Below, in pieces: positions 49,616-57,351 of a stretch of DNA of 64,000 nt. Both the position numbers and the translations under genes were made by a program. The notes beneath the pieces are model-generated. The model was given only the letters and a program-made list of their open reading frames with translations, searched no databases and had not been told where the DNA came from. Position 1 is the first letter of the stretch; each line of letters opens with the position of its first letter. The stretch covers positions 1,364,001 through 1,428,000 of the forward strand of contig NZ_LT607409.1 of the NCBI RefSeq assembly GCF_900091505.1, given 5' to 3'. Origin of the DNA: Micromonospora chokoriensis (lineage in GTDB: Bacteria > Actinomycetota > Actinomycetes > Mycobacteriales > Micromonosporaceae).

Positions 49616-51259
49616 TCACTGCATGCGGAGGGCTTCGGGGGTGTGCAGGCGGAGCATGGTGGCCGCGACATCGGCGGGTGCCCGTCGCCGGGTCGCCATC
49701 GACACCGCGACCATCACTGTGAACGCCAGCGGCACCGTCCAGGCGGCCGGTTGCGTGGTGAGCGTGGCCGGCCAGCCGGACAACGGCGGACCGAGCACGG
49801 TGACCAGCACCGCCCCGATCGCCGCCCCGCCGCCGACCAGCACCCCGGCGGCGGCACCCAGGTCGGTCAGGCCGCGCCACCAGATGCCGAGCACCAGCAG
49901 TGGGCAGAAACTCGACGCGGCTACCGCGAAGGCCAACCCGACCACCTGCGACACGTCCATCCCGGAGACGTGCAGCGCCAACACCGTCGGCACCGCTCCG
50001 GCGATCACCGTGGCCAGCCGGAAGCCGCGTACCGAGCCTCGGCCGAGCACATCCGTCGAGATCACCCCGGCGACGCTGGTCAGCAGCCCGGACGAGGTGG
50101 AGAGGAACGCCGCGAACGCGCCCGCCGAGACCAGCGCGGCGAGCAGCCGGCCAACCGTCCCGTCACCGAGGGCCGCGCCGGGCAGCAACACCACCACCGC
50201 GTCGGTCTGCCCGCTGACCAGCAACTGCGGGGTGTAGATCCGGCCGAGCACCCCGTACAGGGTGGGGAGCAGATAGAAGGCACCGACCAGGGCCAGCACC
50301 ACCAGTGTGGTCCGACGTGCCGCCGCACCGTCCGGGTTCGTGTAGAAGCGGACCAGCACGTGCGGCAGGCCCATGGTGCCCAGGAACGTGGCGAGGATCA
50401 GCGAGTACGTGGCGAAGAGCCCTCGGTCGTCGTCCCCAGCGGCGCTGGGCAGCAGCCAGTCGTTCGCCTCGGTGGCCACCCCGGACACCTCCGGCACCGG
50501 GTCGCCGGCCGCGAAGGTCAGCTCGTCGCCGGGGCGTACCTCCCGGATGTCGCCGTCGGGCAGGGTGAGGGTCGCGCGGTGCTCGACCACGACGGTGGTC
50601 GCGGCCCGGAACGTCGGCCCGTCGGGCGGAGTCACCGCCGGGCGACCGTCGGCCTGCCACTGCAGGGCCAGGAAGATGACGGGTACGGCGAGCGCGGTCA
50701 GCTTGAGCCAGTACTGGAACGCCTGCACGAAGGTGATCGCCCGCATGCCGCCCAGCGCCACGTTCGCGGTGACCACGGCGGCCACGAGCAGGGCACCGAG
50801 TGGGTACGGGGAGCCGGCCACCGTGGCCAGGGTGAGCCCGGCCCCCTGGAGCTGCGGCACCAGGTACAGCCAACCGATGAAGATCACGAAGGCGGTGGCC
50901 AGGATCCGTAGCCGGCGTGATCCCAGCCGTAGCTCGCAGAAGTCGGGCAGGGTGAACGCGCCGGACCGGCGCAGCGGTGCCGCCACGAAGAGCAGCAGGG
51001 CCAGGTACCCGGCGGCGAATCCGACCGGGTACCAGAGCACGTCAACGCCGTACTTGAGGACCAGCCCGGCGATGCCGAGGAAGCTCGCCGCCGACAGGTA
51101 CTCCCCGCCGATAGCGGCGGCGTTCCACGTCGGGCTGATCACCCGCGACGCGACCAGGAAGTCGGACGTGGTCCGGGCCAACCGGAGCCCGTAGAAGCCG
51201 ATCCCGACGGTGACCAGGGTGACCGCCACGATGGCCGGCACCACGAAATCGTTGCCCAC
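49616..51259 (-). CDS. SSS family solute symporter (ActP-like, second copy)
   Basis: A 547-residue sodium:solute symporter: TTSDFLVASRVISPTWNAAA, GEYLSAASFLGIAGLVLKYG, GMRAITFVQAFQYWLKL, GLPHVLVRFYTNP. Between two helices it carries an extracytoplasmic-type insertion of about 70 residues (PDGDIREVRPGDELTFAAGD) not present in the first copy. The substrate is probably a small carboxylate. It follows its small membrane partner by 1 nt. Confidence 0.9.
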   Translation of the reverse strand: MGNDFVVPAIVAVTLVTVGIGFYGLRLARTTSDFLVASRVISPTWNAAAIGGEYLSAASFLGIAGLVLKYGVDVLWYPVGFAAGYLALLLFVAAPLRRSGAFTLPDFCELRLGSRRLRILATAFVIFIGWLYLVPQLQGAGLTLATVAGSPYPLGALLVAAVVTANVALGGMRAITFVQAFQYWLKLTALAVPVIFLALQWQADGRPAVTPPDGPTFRAATTVVVEHRATLTLPDGDIREVRPGDELTFAAGDPVPEVSGVATEANDWLLPSAAGDDDRGLFATYSLILATFLGTMGLPHVLVRFYTNPDGAAARRTTLVVLALVGAFYLLPTLYGVLGRIYTPQLLVSGQTDAVVVLLPGAALGDGTVGRLLAALVSAGAFAAFLSTSSGLLTSVAGVISTDVLGRGSVRGFRLATVIAGAVPTVLALHVSGMDVSQVVGLAFAVAASSFCPLLVLGIWWRGLTDLGAAAGVLVGGGAAIGAVLVTVLGPPLSGWPATLTTQPAAWTVPLAFTVMVAVSMATRRRAPADVAATMLRLHTPEALRMQ

Positions 51260-51260
51260 C

Positions 51261-51674
51261 TCAGTGCTCCGGCCGTTGCACCAGGTCGGTGAAGTCCTGC
51301 TCGTTGCGTTCGGCCAGCCGCACGTACGCCCAGCCCACCCCGATCAGGAACGGGAACGAGGCCACGCCGAGCAGCAGCCACGGCAGGTTGACACCGGCGA
51401 CGGTGGTCCGGCCGAGCGAGGGCGCGATGGCGAACAACCACGGCAACCCGCCCAACCCGATGACCACCACCAGTGAGATCCGCAGCGCCAACGCGAGTTG
51501 GGCCCGGACCAGGCCGCGGACCAGCGCCTCACCGACCTGGGTCTGCTGGGCCAACTCGGCGCGGGTCCGCTCGGCGCGGGTGTCCTGCCTGGTGATCTCG
51601 GCCAGCACGATCCGGGCCCGCCGGGGCGGCGGTACCGCACCGCCCGACCCCACGTCAGGGATTTGCTCGGCCAC
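51261..51674 (-). CDS. Small membrane partner of the symporter (DUF485-like)
   Basis: A 137-residue protein. A charged N-terminal coiled region (ARIVLAEITRQDTRAERTRA) is followed by two helices (ISLVVVIGLGGLPWLFAI, LPWLLLGVASFPFLIGVGWA). The topology and position match DUF485 partners of ActP-type carriers, though the N-terminal extension is unlike the copy at 41019-41384. The GTG start of the symporter follows 1 nt after its stop, so translation is coupled. Confidence 0.75.
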   Translation of the reverse strand: MAEQIPDVGSGGAVPPPRRARIVLAEITRQDTRAERTRAELAQQTQVGEALVRGLVRAQLALALRISLVVVIGLGGLPWLFAIAPSLGRTTVAGVNLPWLLLGVASFPFLIGVGWAYVRLAERNEQDFTDLVQRPEH

Positions 51675-51718
51675 CCCGGCAGTCTCGCCCGCCGTGCGCG
51701 ATTGTCAAGCGCTGGCGC

Positions 51719-52204
51719 TCACCAGGATCCGGTGCCGGGGCAGTCCACAGGCGTGGGCACCGGAACCGAGGCGAGTTCGCGTCGCGCCCGTTCCCGGCCG
51801 AGGTTCGTCTCCCAGACCCCGTCCCGGGGCAACTCGGCGGCGATCTGCCCCAGCGCGCAGACACGTACCGGCTCGGGCAACCGGACCAGTGCCGGTACGG
51901 CGTCCGCCGACAGCCCGGACAGGTAGTCGACGTCCAGTCGGCCGGTCTGCAGGTACCGGTCGACGTTGCGCTCGGCGATCAACCGGTCCGGGTTGACCAG
52001 GGCCAGGCCGAGCAGCGCCAGCACCGCCGTGCCGATCACCAACCGGGGCAGCCAGTCCGCCCGCAGGCGCACCACAGCCACTCCGACCAGTACGAAGAGC
52101 AGCCCGAGCCACAGTTCGACGGTCGCCACGACGAGCCGTAGCCGGGTGGCGCCGTACGCGTCGGCGTAGACCTGCATCCGGTAGAGCGCCGAGGCGACGA
52201 TCAC
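51719..52204 (-). pseudogene. C-terminal remnant of a DUF4173/DUF4153 membrane protein
   Basis: From GTG 52204 this frame encodes 161 residues that match only the end of DUF4173 (DUF4153) membrane proteins, which are usually several times longer: VASALYRMQVYADAYGATRL, then NPDRLIAERNVDRYLQTGR and LSADAVPALVRLPEPVRVC. Upstream the frame stays open into FWQLLAVTALTLL but soon reaches non-coding sequence without a start. The missing N-terminal helices are absent from the whole preceding gap, so this looks like a deletion remnant. Confidence 0.55.
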
Positions 52205-52335
52205 CAGGAGGGTGAGCGCGGTGACGGCGAGCAGTTGCCAGAACCCGCCGGCGGCTCTTCCTCGACCACCAGTACCCGACGTTGCGTCATGGGTCCTGAC
52301 TGTAGGGAGCGGCCGTGGAGATCAGTGGGTGGCGT

Positions 52336-52428
52336 TGTGAATAACCTGTGGAGAACCCCTCACGCCTGTGGACAACTTCGGGATCACCCCGCTGACGTGT
52401 GGCAACTCCCGAGGCTCGTTGTGGACGA
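52336..52428 (+). promoter_or_regulatory. Cluster of DnaA-box-like 9-mers before the ECF sigma gene
   Basis: Five TGTGG-type 9-mers share one orientation: TGTGAATAA 52336, TGTGGAGAA 52347, TGTGGACAA 52367 (complement of the actinobacterial box TTGTCCACA, exact), TGTGGCAAC 52398 and TGTGGACGA 52420. Start-to-start distances are 11, 20, 31 and 22 nt, near 1, 2, 3 and 2 helical turns. Three match the consensus with one change or fewer. Binding is inferred. Confidence 0.5.
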
Positions 52429-52469
52429 CCTCCACCCGGAACCTTTTCCTCCGCCCAGGAGTGGGACAG

Positions 52470-53009
52470 ATGAGAGAGGGGGTGACGGTGTCCGACAGGG
52501 ATGTGATCTCCGAGCTGTACGGCAGCTGCTTCCGGCGCCTGGTGGTCCAGCTCTATGCAATGACCGGAGACCTGAACGAGGCGCAGGAGGCGGTTCAGGA
52601 GGCGTTCACCCGGGCTCTGGTGAAGCCCGGTCGGTTCACCGGCCTCGACAATCCGGAGGCGTGGCTGCGTCGGGTCGCGGTGAATGTCGCTCGCAGTCGC
52701 CATCGCCGACGTCGTGTGCTGACGGGGCTGCTGCGTCGGATCGGTCCTCCGCCGGCGGTCGCCGACCGCGCACCGGAGCACCTGGCGCTGCTGGCTGCCC
52801 TACGCGGCCTTCCCGAGGGACAGCGGCACGCATTGGCCCTGCACTACCTGGTCGACCTGCCGATCGGTGAGGTGGCGGCGACACTCGGCGTTTCGCCGGG
52901 CACGGTGAAGTCCCGGCTGTCTCGGGGCCGCCAGGCGCTGGCGGCGCTCCTCACCGACGCAGAGATCGGCGAGGGCGTGACCATCGGGAGGATCGATGTC
53001 CCATCATGA
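52470..53009 (+). CDS. ECF-family RNA polymerase sigma factor (SigE-like)
   Basis: A 179-residue sigma-70 family protein with region 2 (FRRLVVQLYAMTGDLNEAQE, AVQEAFTRAL, then PEAWLRRVAVNVARSRHRRR) and region 4 (RGLPEGQRHALALHYLVDLP, IGEVAATLGVSPGTVKSRL). ATG 52470 has AGGAG 8 nt upstream; GTG 52482 and 52488 are alternatives. It overlaps the next gene by 14 nt, so both are coupled. The downstream membrane-anchored protein is the obvious candidate anti-sigma partner. Confidence 0.87.
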   Translation: MREGVTVSDRDVISELYGSCFRRLVVQLYAMTGDLNEAQEAVQEAFTRALVKPGRFTGLDNPEAWLRRVAVNVARSRHRRRRVLTGLLRRIGPPPAVADRAPEHLALLAALRGLPEGQRHALALHYLVDLPIGEVAATLGVSPGTVKSRLSRGRQALAALLTDAEIGEGVTIGRIDVPS

Positions 53010-54255
53010 GTTCACTGGCTTCGACGTCGACACCGTCGCCGACGCGGTCCGTCAGCCACCTCTGGACCATCTGCGGTCGGCAGCGCGGGCCCGCCGCCGA
53101 CGGCGGGCCGGCGGAATGGCTCTGGTGCTGGTTGTCGCCCTGGCCGGCGTGGCGGTGTCGCCACTGTTCGGCAACACCGGCCAGGGTGGGTGGACGGGCC
53201 CGGACCAGCCGCCGGTCAAGCCGGACCACGGCGGCGAGTTCTTCCTGACCGGGCCGGAGTCGGCCGTCGTGGCAGGTGTGTGGGACGCCGACGAGGGTTG
53301 CTTCACGGTGCGATTCCGACAGACCGACGACGGCGGGCGGAGCTGGACCGGTGACGAGACGACCCGCTACCGCACCACCCGGTGCGGAAAGGACGGACAG
53401 GGAAATCCGCTGAGCAACCCGGAGTTCTCGGTGCTCAGTCAGCGCTCCTACCTGGTCCGCGACGGCGACCGGCTTCGGCTCTCCACCGACTACGGCCGCA
53501 CCTGGGCCGACGCCGAGCGGGCCATGGTGACGGTGCGGTCCTTCCCGGCGAGCGCGCAGCCGGTCTTCTGCCAGTGGGGCCGGGGCTGTGGGGCGCTCCG
53601 TGAACCGTTGGCGGTCTCGTCGACGGGGACGGTGTACCGGCTGGAAGGCAAGCAGCCGTCGCCGTACCCGCCCGCCAGCATCTATCCGAGTGCGGACGGC
53701 ACTATCTGGGTGACCTACTGGCCGGGTGACATCGGCGTCATGGTGGTCGCACGGAGCGTCGACCGAGGAGCCACCTGGAACACCTGGCAGCCGCCCGTGG
53801 GAGCCAACGTGATCGCGGTGGCCGGGGTCAGCGCGCAGGAGGCGTACCTGTTGATCGCGCCGCCCCCACCGCCCGGCGCCCAGCCCATGGAGGTCGAGGG
53901 CACGTCGCAGCTGTTGCGTACCACGGACGGCGGGCGGACCTGGGCGGACATGGGCACCGACCTGCCCAACTCGGTGGAGACCCGGTTCCTCGTCGTCGGC
54001 TCGGACGGGACCCTGCTGCTCGTCGAGGCGGGGAACATGCAGCCCTCCGGCAACAGGTCCACTGCCATGATCGGCCTGGATGGCGGACGACACTTCAAGA
54101 AGATGCGCGAGTACGAGCGACGCGACGGGAGCGTCGGTGCCGCGCCCGGACACGCCTGGCTCTATGGCCGGGACGACATGACGGTTGGCGGTGCGGACCA
54201 CGTGCAGTTGACCGCCGACGGCACCTCCTGGACGCACTTTCCACTCCCGGACTGA
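52996..54255 (+). CDS. Single-pass membrane protein with extracytoplasmic sialidase-like propeller
   Basis: A 419-residue protein. A 38-residue cytosolic part with ARARRRRRAGG precedes one membrane helix (MALVLVVALAGVAVSPLF). The outer region is a beta-propeller with BNR-like Asp-box repeats (TDDGGRSWTGDE, STDYGRTWAD, SVDRGATWNTW, TTDGGRTWADMG). Its coupling to the sigma gene suggests a sensor that holds or releases the sigma factor, but the short cytosolic part shows no zinc-binding anti-sigma (ZAS) motif. Enzymatic sialidase activity is unlikely to be deduced. Confidence 0.75.
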   Translation: MSHHEFTGFDVDTVADAVRQPPLDHLRSAARARRRRRAGGMALVLVVALAGVAVSPLFGNTGQGGWTGPDQPPVKPDHGGEFFLTGPESAVVAGVWDADEGCFTVRFRQTDDGGRSWTGDETTRYRTTRCGKDGQGNPLSNPEFSVLSQRSYLVRDGDRLRLSTDYGRTWADAERAMVTVRSFPASAQPVFCQWGRGCGALREPLAVSSTGTVYRLEGKQPSPYPPASIYPSADGTIWVTYWPGDIGVMVVARSVDRGATWNTWQPPVGANVIAVAGVSAQEAYLLIAPPPPPGAQPMEVEGTSQLLRTTDGGRTWADMGTDLPNSVETRFLVVGSDGTLLLVEAGNMQPSGNRSTAMIGLDGGRHFKKMREYERRDGSVGAAPGHAWLYGRDDMTVGGADHVQLTADGTSWTHFPLPD

Positions 54256-54266
54256 GCGCCGTCGGG

Positions 54267-54309
54267 CGTGCGACGGGGCCGGTGGACTGCCGCCGGCCCC
54301 GTCTGCACG
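54267..54309. terminator. Hairpin after the propeller protein gene
   Basis: GACGGGGCCGG (54272-54282) pairs with CCGGCCCCGTC (54293-54303), extended by CGTGC/GCACG with a one-base bulge. It lies 11 nt after the propeller gene stop and close to the convergent DUF5701 gene. No T-run. Confidence 0.6.
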
Positions 54310-54325
54310 ACACCGATCGTGACGG

Positions 54326-54988
54326 TCACTCCAGGCCGACGCGCTCCGGTCGGGCCGAGGCGGAGCCGAGCCAGGTGTGCGGGTTGCCGTACCAGCACCA
54401 GCCCAACTTCGGCGCCCCCTGGCTGATCCAGAGCGCCGGCACCCGCTTGTCGCCGCAGCGGGAACCGACGAGCGAGAAGCACCTGTTGCTGGCCAGCGCG
54501 GCCGGGTGCAGCGTGACGAACGCCAGCCCTTCGTCGATGGTGAGCGGCAGCCGACCCTGGGCGGTGATTCCCTCCATCGCGGTGGCCGGGGCCAGGTTGC
54601 GGAACTCCTCGCCCCGGTCGACGTCGAAGAGCAGGTACGCGGGCCCGGCCGGCACCTCCAACTCCTTGATCGGGTCGAAGCGCGGCAGGTCGTCCTCGGC
54701 GTAGTTGCGGTCGAGGACGCCGGGCTTGCGCTTGCCGGTCAGCGTGGTGAGCCCCAGGCGTTCCGGCACTCCGACCAGGTCCCGGGTGACCACCAGCAGG
54801 AACGGCACCCGCGCGTCGGTGGGGGCGGGCAGTCCGGCGGCGCCGTCGACCGCCCTGGTCCGCAGGGGCGCGACCAGGTTCCGGAACGCGGTCTCGGGCA
54901 GCCCGGCCAGGGCCGGGTAGCCGAGGTGCACCAGATGGTCGACCTGACGATCGAACTCGGTCTCGGCGTCGAACGGGGTCATGGTCAC
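54326..54988 (-). CDS. DUF5701 family protein
   Basis: A 220-residue cytosolic protein matching the actinobacterial DUF5701 family: EFDRQVDHLVHLGYPALAG, VPFLLVVTRDLVGVPERLG, GPAYLLFDVDRGEEFRNLAP and LPLTIDEGLAFVTLHPAAL. The C-terminus has Cys/Trp-rich KLGWCWYGNPHTWLGSA. GTG 54988 has GGGAGG 5 nt upstream; ATG 54982 is slightly too far. Function unknown. Confidence 0.82.
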   Translation of the reverse strand: MTMTPFDAETEFDRQVDHLVHLGYPALAGLPETAFRNLVAPLRTRAVDGAAGLPAPTDARVPFLLVVTRDLVGVPERLGLTTLTGKRKPGVLDRNYAEDDLPRFDPIKELEVPAGPAYLLFDVDRGEEFRNLAPATAMEGITAQGRLPLTIDEGLAFVTLHPAALASNRCFSLVGSRCGDKRVPALWISQGAPKLGWCWYGNPHTWLGSASARPERVGLE

Positions 54989-55053
54989 GGCGGCCTCCCG
55001 GAAGTCGTACGGTCTAGCGTACAACGTACGGTAGGCGTTGCTTCATTCCCGGG

Positions 55054-55842
55054 TCAGCGATTCCAGTCCTGCTTCGCGGCCCTGACCAGCTTGTCCTTCA
55101 GCTCCCGGGTGTGCCGCCGGCTCACCGGCAGCTCGGTCGAGTCGATCACCACGACATAGCCGGAGTTGACCAGACGCAACTCCGCGATCAACTTCAACTG
55201 CACCAGGTACGACCGGTGCACCCGGACGAAACCGGCGTCGGCCCAGCGTTCCGCCAACGTGGCCAGCGAGACACGCACCAGGTGTGACCCCTCCGCGGTG
55301 TGCAACCGGGCGTAGTCCCCCTGCGCCTCCACCCACCGCACCGCCGATCGGGGCAGCATCCGCGTGGTGCCCGCCAACTCGATGGGGATCGTCGGGTCCT
55401 CCTCGGCGCGGGCCAGCGCCGCCGGGTGCGACGGCACCACCCGCGAACCGATCACCCGGCGCAGGGACTCGGCCAACCGGTCGGCGCGGACGGGTTTGCG
55501 GACGTAGTCGGTGGCACCCAGGTCGAAGGCGTCCACCGCGCCGTCGTCGTACGCGGTGACGAACACGATCGCCGGCGGCCGGGCGAAGCGGCGCAGCACC
55601 CGGGCCAACTCCATCCCGTCCAACCCGGGCATCCGGATGTCCAGGAAGACCACGTCCACGTCACCGTCGCGGAGCAACCGCAACGCCTCCGTCGCGTCAC
55701 CGGCGGTGAGCAGCCGGGCCACCCGGGGGTCCGCCCGAAGGTGGTACGCCAACTCGTCGAGCGCGGGCGGTTCGTCGTCCACCGCCAGCACCCGGAGGAA
55801 ACCCGACGCGTTCACCGCGGTCGTTCCGGTTCGCTCGCTCAC
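55054..55842 (-). CDS. LytTR family response regulator
   Basis: A 262-residue response regulator. The receiver domain has acidic AVDDEP (Asp22/23), the phosphorylation site VFLDIRMPG at Asp68, and YVRKP with the conserved Lys. The C-terminal LytTR DNA-binding domain contains AQGDYARLHT, FVRVHRSYLVQL and LPVSRRHTRELK. It probably controls envelope or carbon-related genes with the kinase encoded immediately upstream, overlapping by 4 nt (ATGA-type). Confidence 0.93.
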   Translation of the reverse strand: MSERTGTTAVNASGFLRVLAVDDEPPALDELAYHLRADPRVARLLTAGDATEALRLLRDGDVDVVFLDIRMPGLDGMELARVLRRFARPPAIVFVTAYDDGAVDAFDLGATDYVRKPVRADRLAESLRRVIGSRVVPSHPAALARAEEDPTIPIELAGTTRMLPRSAVRWVEAQGDYARLHTAEGSHLVRVSLATLAERWADAGFVRVHRSYLVQLKLIAELRLVNSGYVVVIDSTELPVSRRHTRELKDKLVRAAKQDWNR

Positions 55843-57065
55843 GACCCTGCCCGTACACCCGGGTGGAACTTCGGCACCCGCATGCTCACCTTCGTACCCG
55901 AGCCCAACCCGGTCTCGACGACCAGGCCGAACCGGTCCCCGAAGACCGACCGGAGCCGCTCGTCGACGTTGGAGAGACCGACGTGCTGGCCCGGGTCGTC
56001 GCCCGGGTCACCGGTGCCCCGGGCCAGCTCGGCGATGCCGGCGGTCAACGTGGTCGGATCCATTCCCACTCCGTCGTCCTCCACCGTGATGTGGCATTCG
56101 GCGCCCGCGTCCCGGGCCTCGATGCTCACCATGCCCGTGCCCGGCTTACGGGACAAGCCGTGGCGGACCGCGTTCTCCACCAAGGGCTGGAGGCAGAGGA
56201 ACGGCAGCGTCACCGGCAGCACCTCCGGGGCGATCTGCAACCGCACCTGCAACCGGTCACCGAACCGGGCCCGCTCGATGGTCAGGTAACGGTCGATGGA
56301 GCGCAACTCCTCGGCAAGGGTGGTGAACTCGCCGTGCGCCCGGAAGGAGTACCTGGTGAACTCCGCGAACTCCAGGATCAGCTCCCGGGCCCGCTCCGGA
56401 TCGGTGCGGACGAACGAGCCGATCGCGGTCAGCGCGTTGTAGATGAAGTGCGGGCTGATCTGCGCCCGCAACGCCCGGATCTCGGCGCGGGCCAGCCGCT
56501 CCCGGGACGAGTCCAGCTCGGCCAGGGCGAGCTGGTTACCGGCCCAGTGCGCCGTCTCCAGGGTGGCCTGCACCAGCCCTGGCGGTGGTGGGCTGTCGGC
56601 GACGGCCACCAGCGCGCCGACCACCCGACCGTCGGCCCCCTGCAACGGCGCGACCACCGCCCCGCGGATCGGGCAGTCCACCCGGTCGCAGTGCAACTCC
56701 TGCTCCCCGAGCACCGTCGAGCGGCCGGTGTGCACCGTCCGCTCGGCCGCCGCGAGCAGCTGCTCGCCGTGGTGCGTGCCGCGGCCGTCGAGGGCCAGCA
56801 GCCGGTCGGTGTCGGCGATCGCCAGCCCGACCGCGCCCACCAGAGCCCGCAGATGGCGTACGGCCTTCGCGGCACCCGCCTCGCTCAGCCCCGCACGCAG
56901 CGGCTCGGCCGCCAGACCCGCGGTGTGCAGCACCTCGTAGGTGGCCCGCTGGGTGGCGGTGGCGATGCCACGGCGGGCGCGCAGTCGCAGCACCGCCAAC
57001 AGGGCCGCCGTCAAAGCGGTGACGAGCGACACGACGCCGACCACGGCGGAGAGGTTGGCACCCAC
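55839..57065 (-). CDS. LytS-like sensor histidine kinase
   Basis: A 408-residue kinase. One N-terminal membrane helix (VGVVSLVTALTAALLAVLRL), unlike the five helices of LytS. A GAF-like region (residues 60-180, including DCPIRGAVVAPLQGADGRVV) precedes the histidine kinase domain with ISPHFIYNALTAIGSFV, the His phosphorylation motif of this class. The HATPase has LQPLVENAVRHGL and VEDDGVGMDP. GTG 57065 (MGANLSAV) is preceded by a GCGAGGAT site. It overlaps the response regulator gene by 4 nt, so the pair forms one unit. Confidence 0.88.
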   Translation of the reverse strand: MGANLSAVVGVVSLVTALTAALLAVLRLRARRGIATATQRATYEVLHTAGLAAEPLRAGLSEAGAAKAVRHLRALVGAVGLAIADTDRLLALDGRGTHHGEQLLAAAERTVHTGRSTVLGEQELHCDRVDCPIRGAVVAPLQGADGRVVGALVAVADSPPPPGLVQATLETAHWAGNQLALAELDSSRERLARAEIRALRAQISPHFIYNALTAIGSFVRTDPERARELILEFAEFTRYSFRAHGEFTTLAEELRSIDRYLTIERARFGDRLQVRLQIAPEVLPVTLPFLCLQPLVENAVRHGLSRKPGTGMVSIEARDAGAECHITVEDDGVGMDPTTLTAGIAELARGTGDPGDDPGQHVGLSNVDERLRSVFGDRFGLVVETGLGSGTKVSMRVPKFHPGVRAGS

Positions 57066-57211
57066 GCAGCGATCCTCGCCCCTGCGAGCCGGCCCGCCAA
57101 GCCCCAGGCCTATCGCGTACGGCAGGTTGAGGTCCGGGACCCGGACGGGAGAGGGTGGCGGCGTGGCAAGCGCAGGTCCCTGGGCCATACGACGCCGAGA
57201 GATACGGCAGG

Positions 57212-57240
57212 AACGGCCCCCAACTGGGGGCCGTTTTTTT
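57212..57240 (+). terminator. Canonical intrinsic terminator in an unusual place
   Basis: AACGGCCCCC (57212-57221) and GGGGGCCGTT (57226-57235) pair perfectly around AACT, with seven T residues (57234-57240). The T-run is on the plus strand, but both flanking genes are on the minus strand. Read on the minus strand the stem is followed only by TTCC, so it could act weakly for the glycosylphosphotransferase gene, whose stop lies 112 nt upstream on that strand. Confidence 0.85.
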
Positions 57241-57351
57241 GCCCTTGCCCTGATTGCCGTTGGTCACCTTATCGCTACCGTACGACGGGTCCTGATGCGA
57301 GGTGGCCACCGGCTGCGCGACACCGGTGGCTCGAAGCCCTCGAAACGGGTG

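Noticed and set aside
52336-52428. Chromosomal origin of replication
   Set aside because: No dnaA, dnaN, gyrB or rpmH nearby and no AT-rich unwinding region; a regulatory cluster is more likely.
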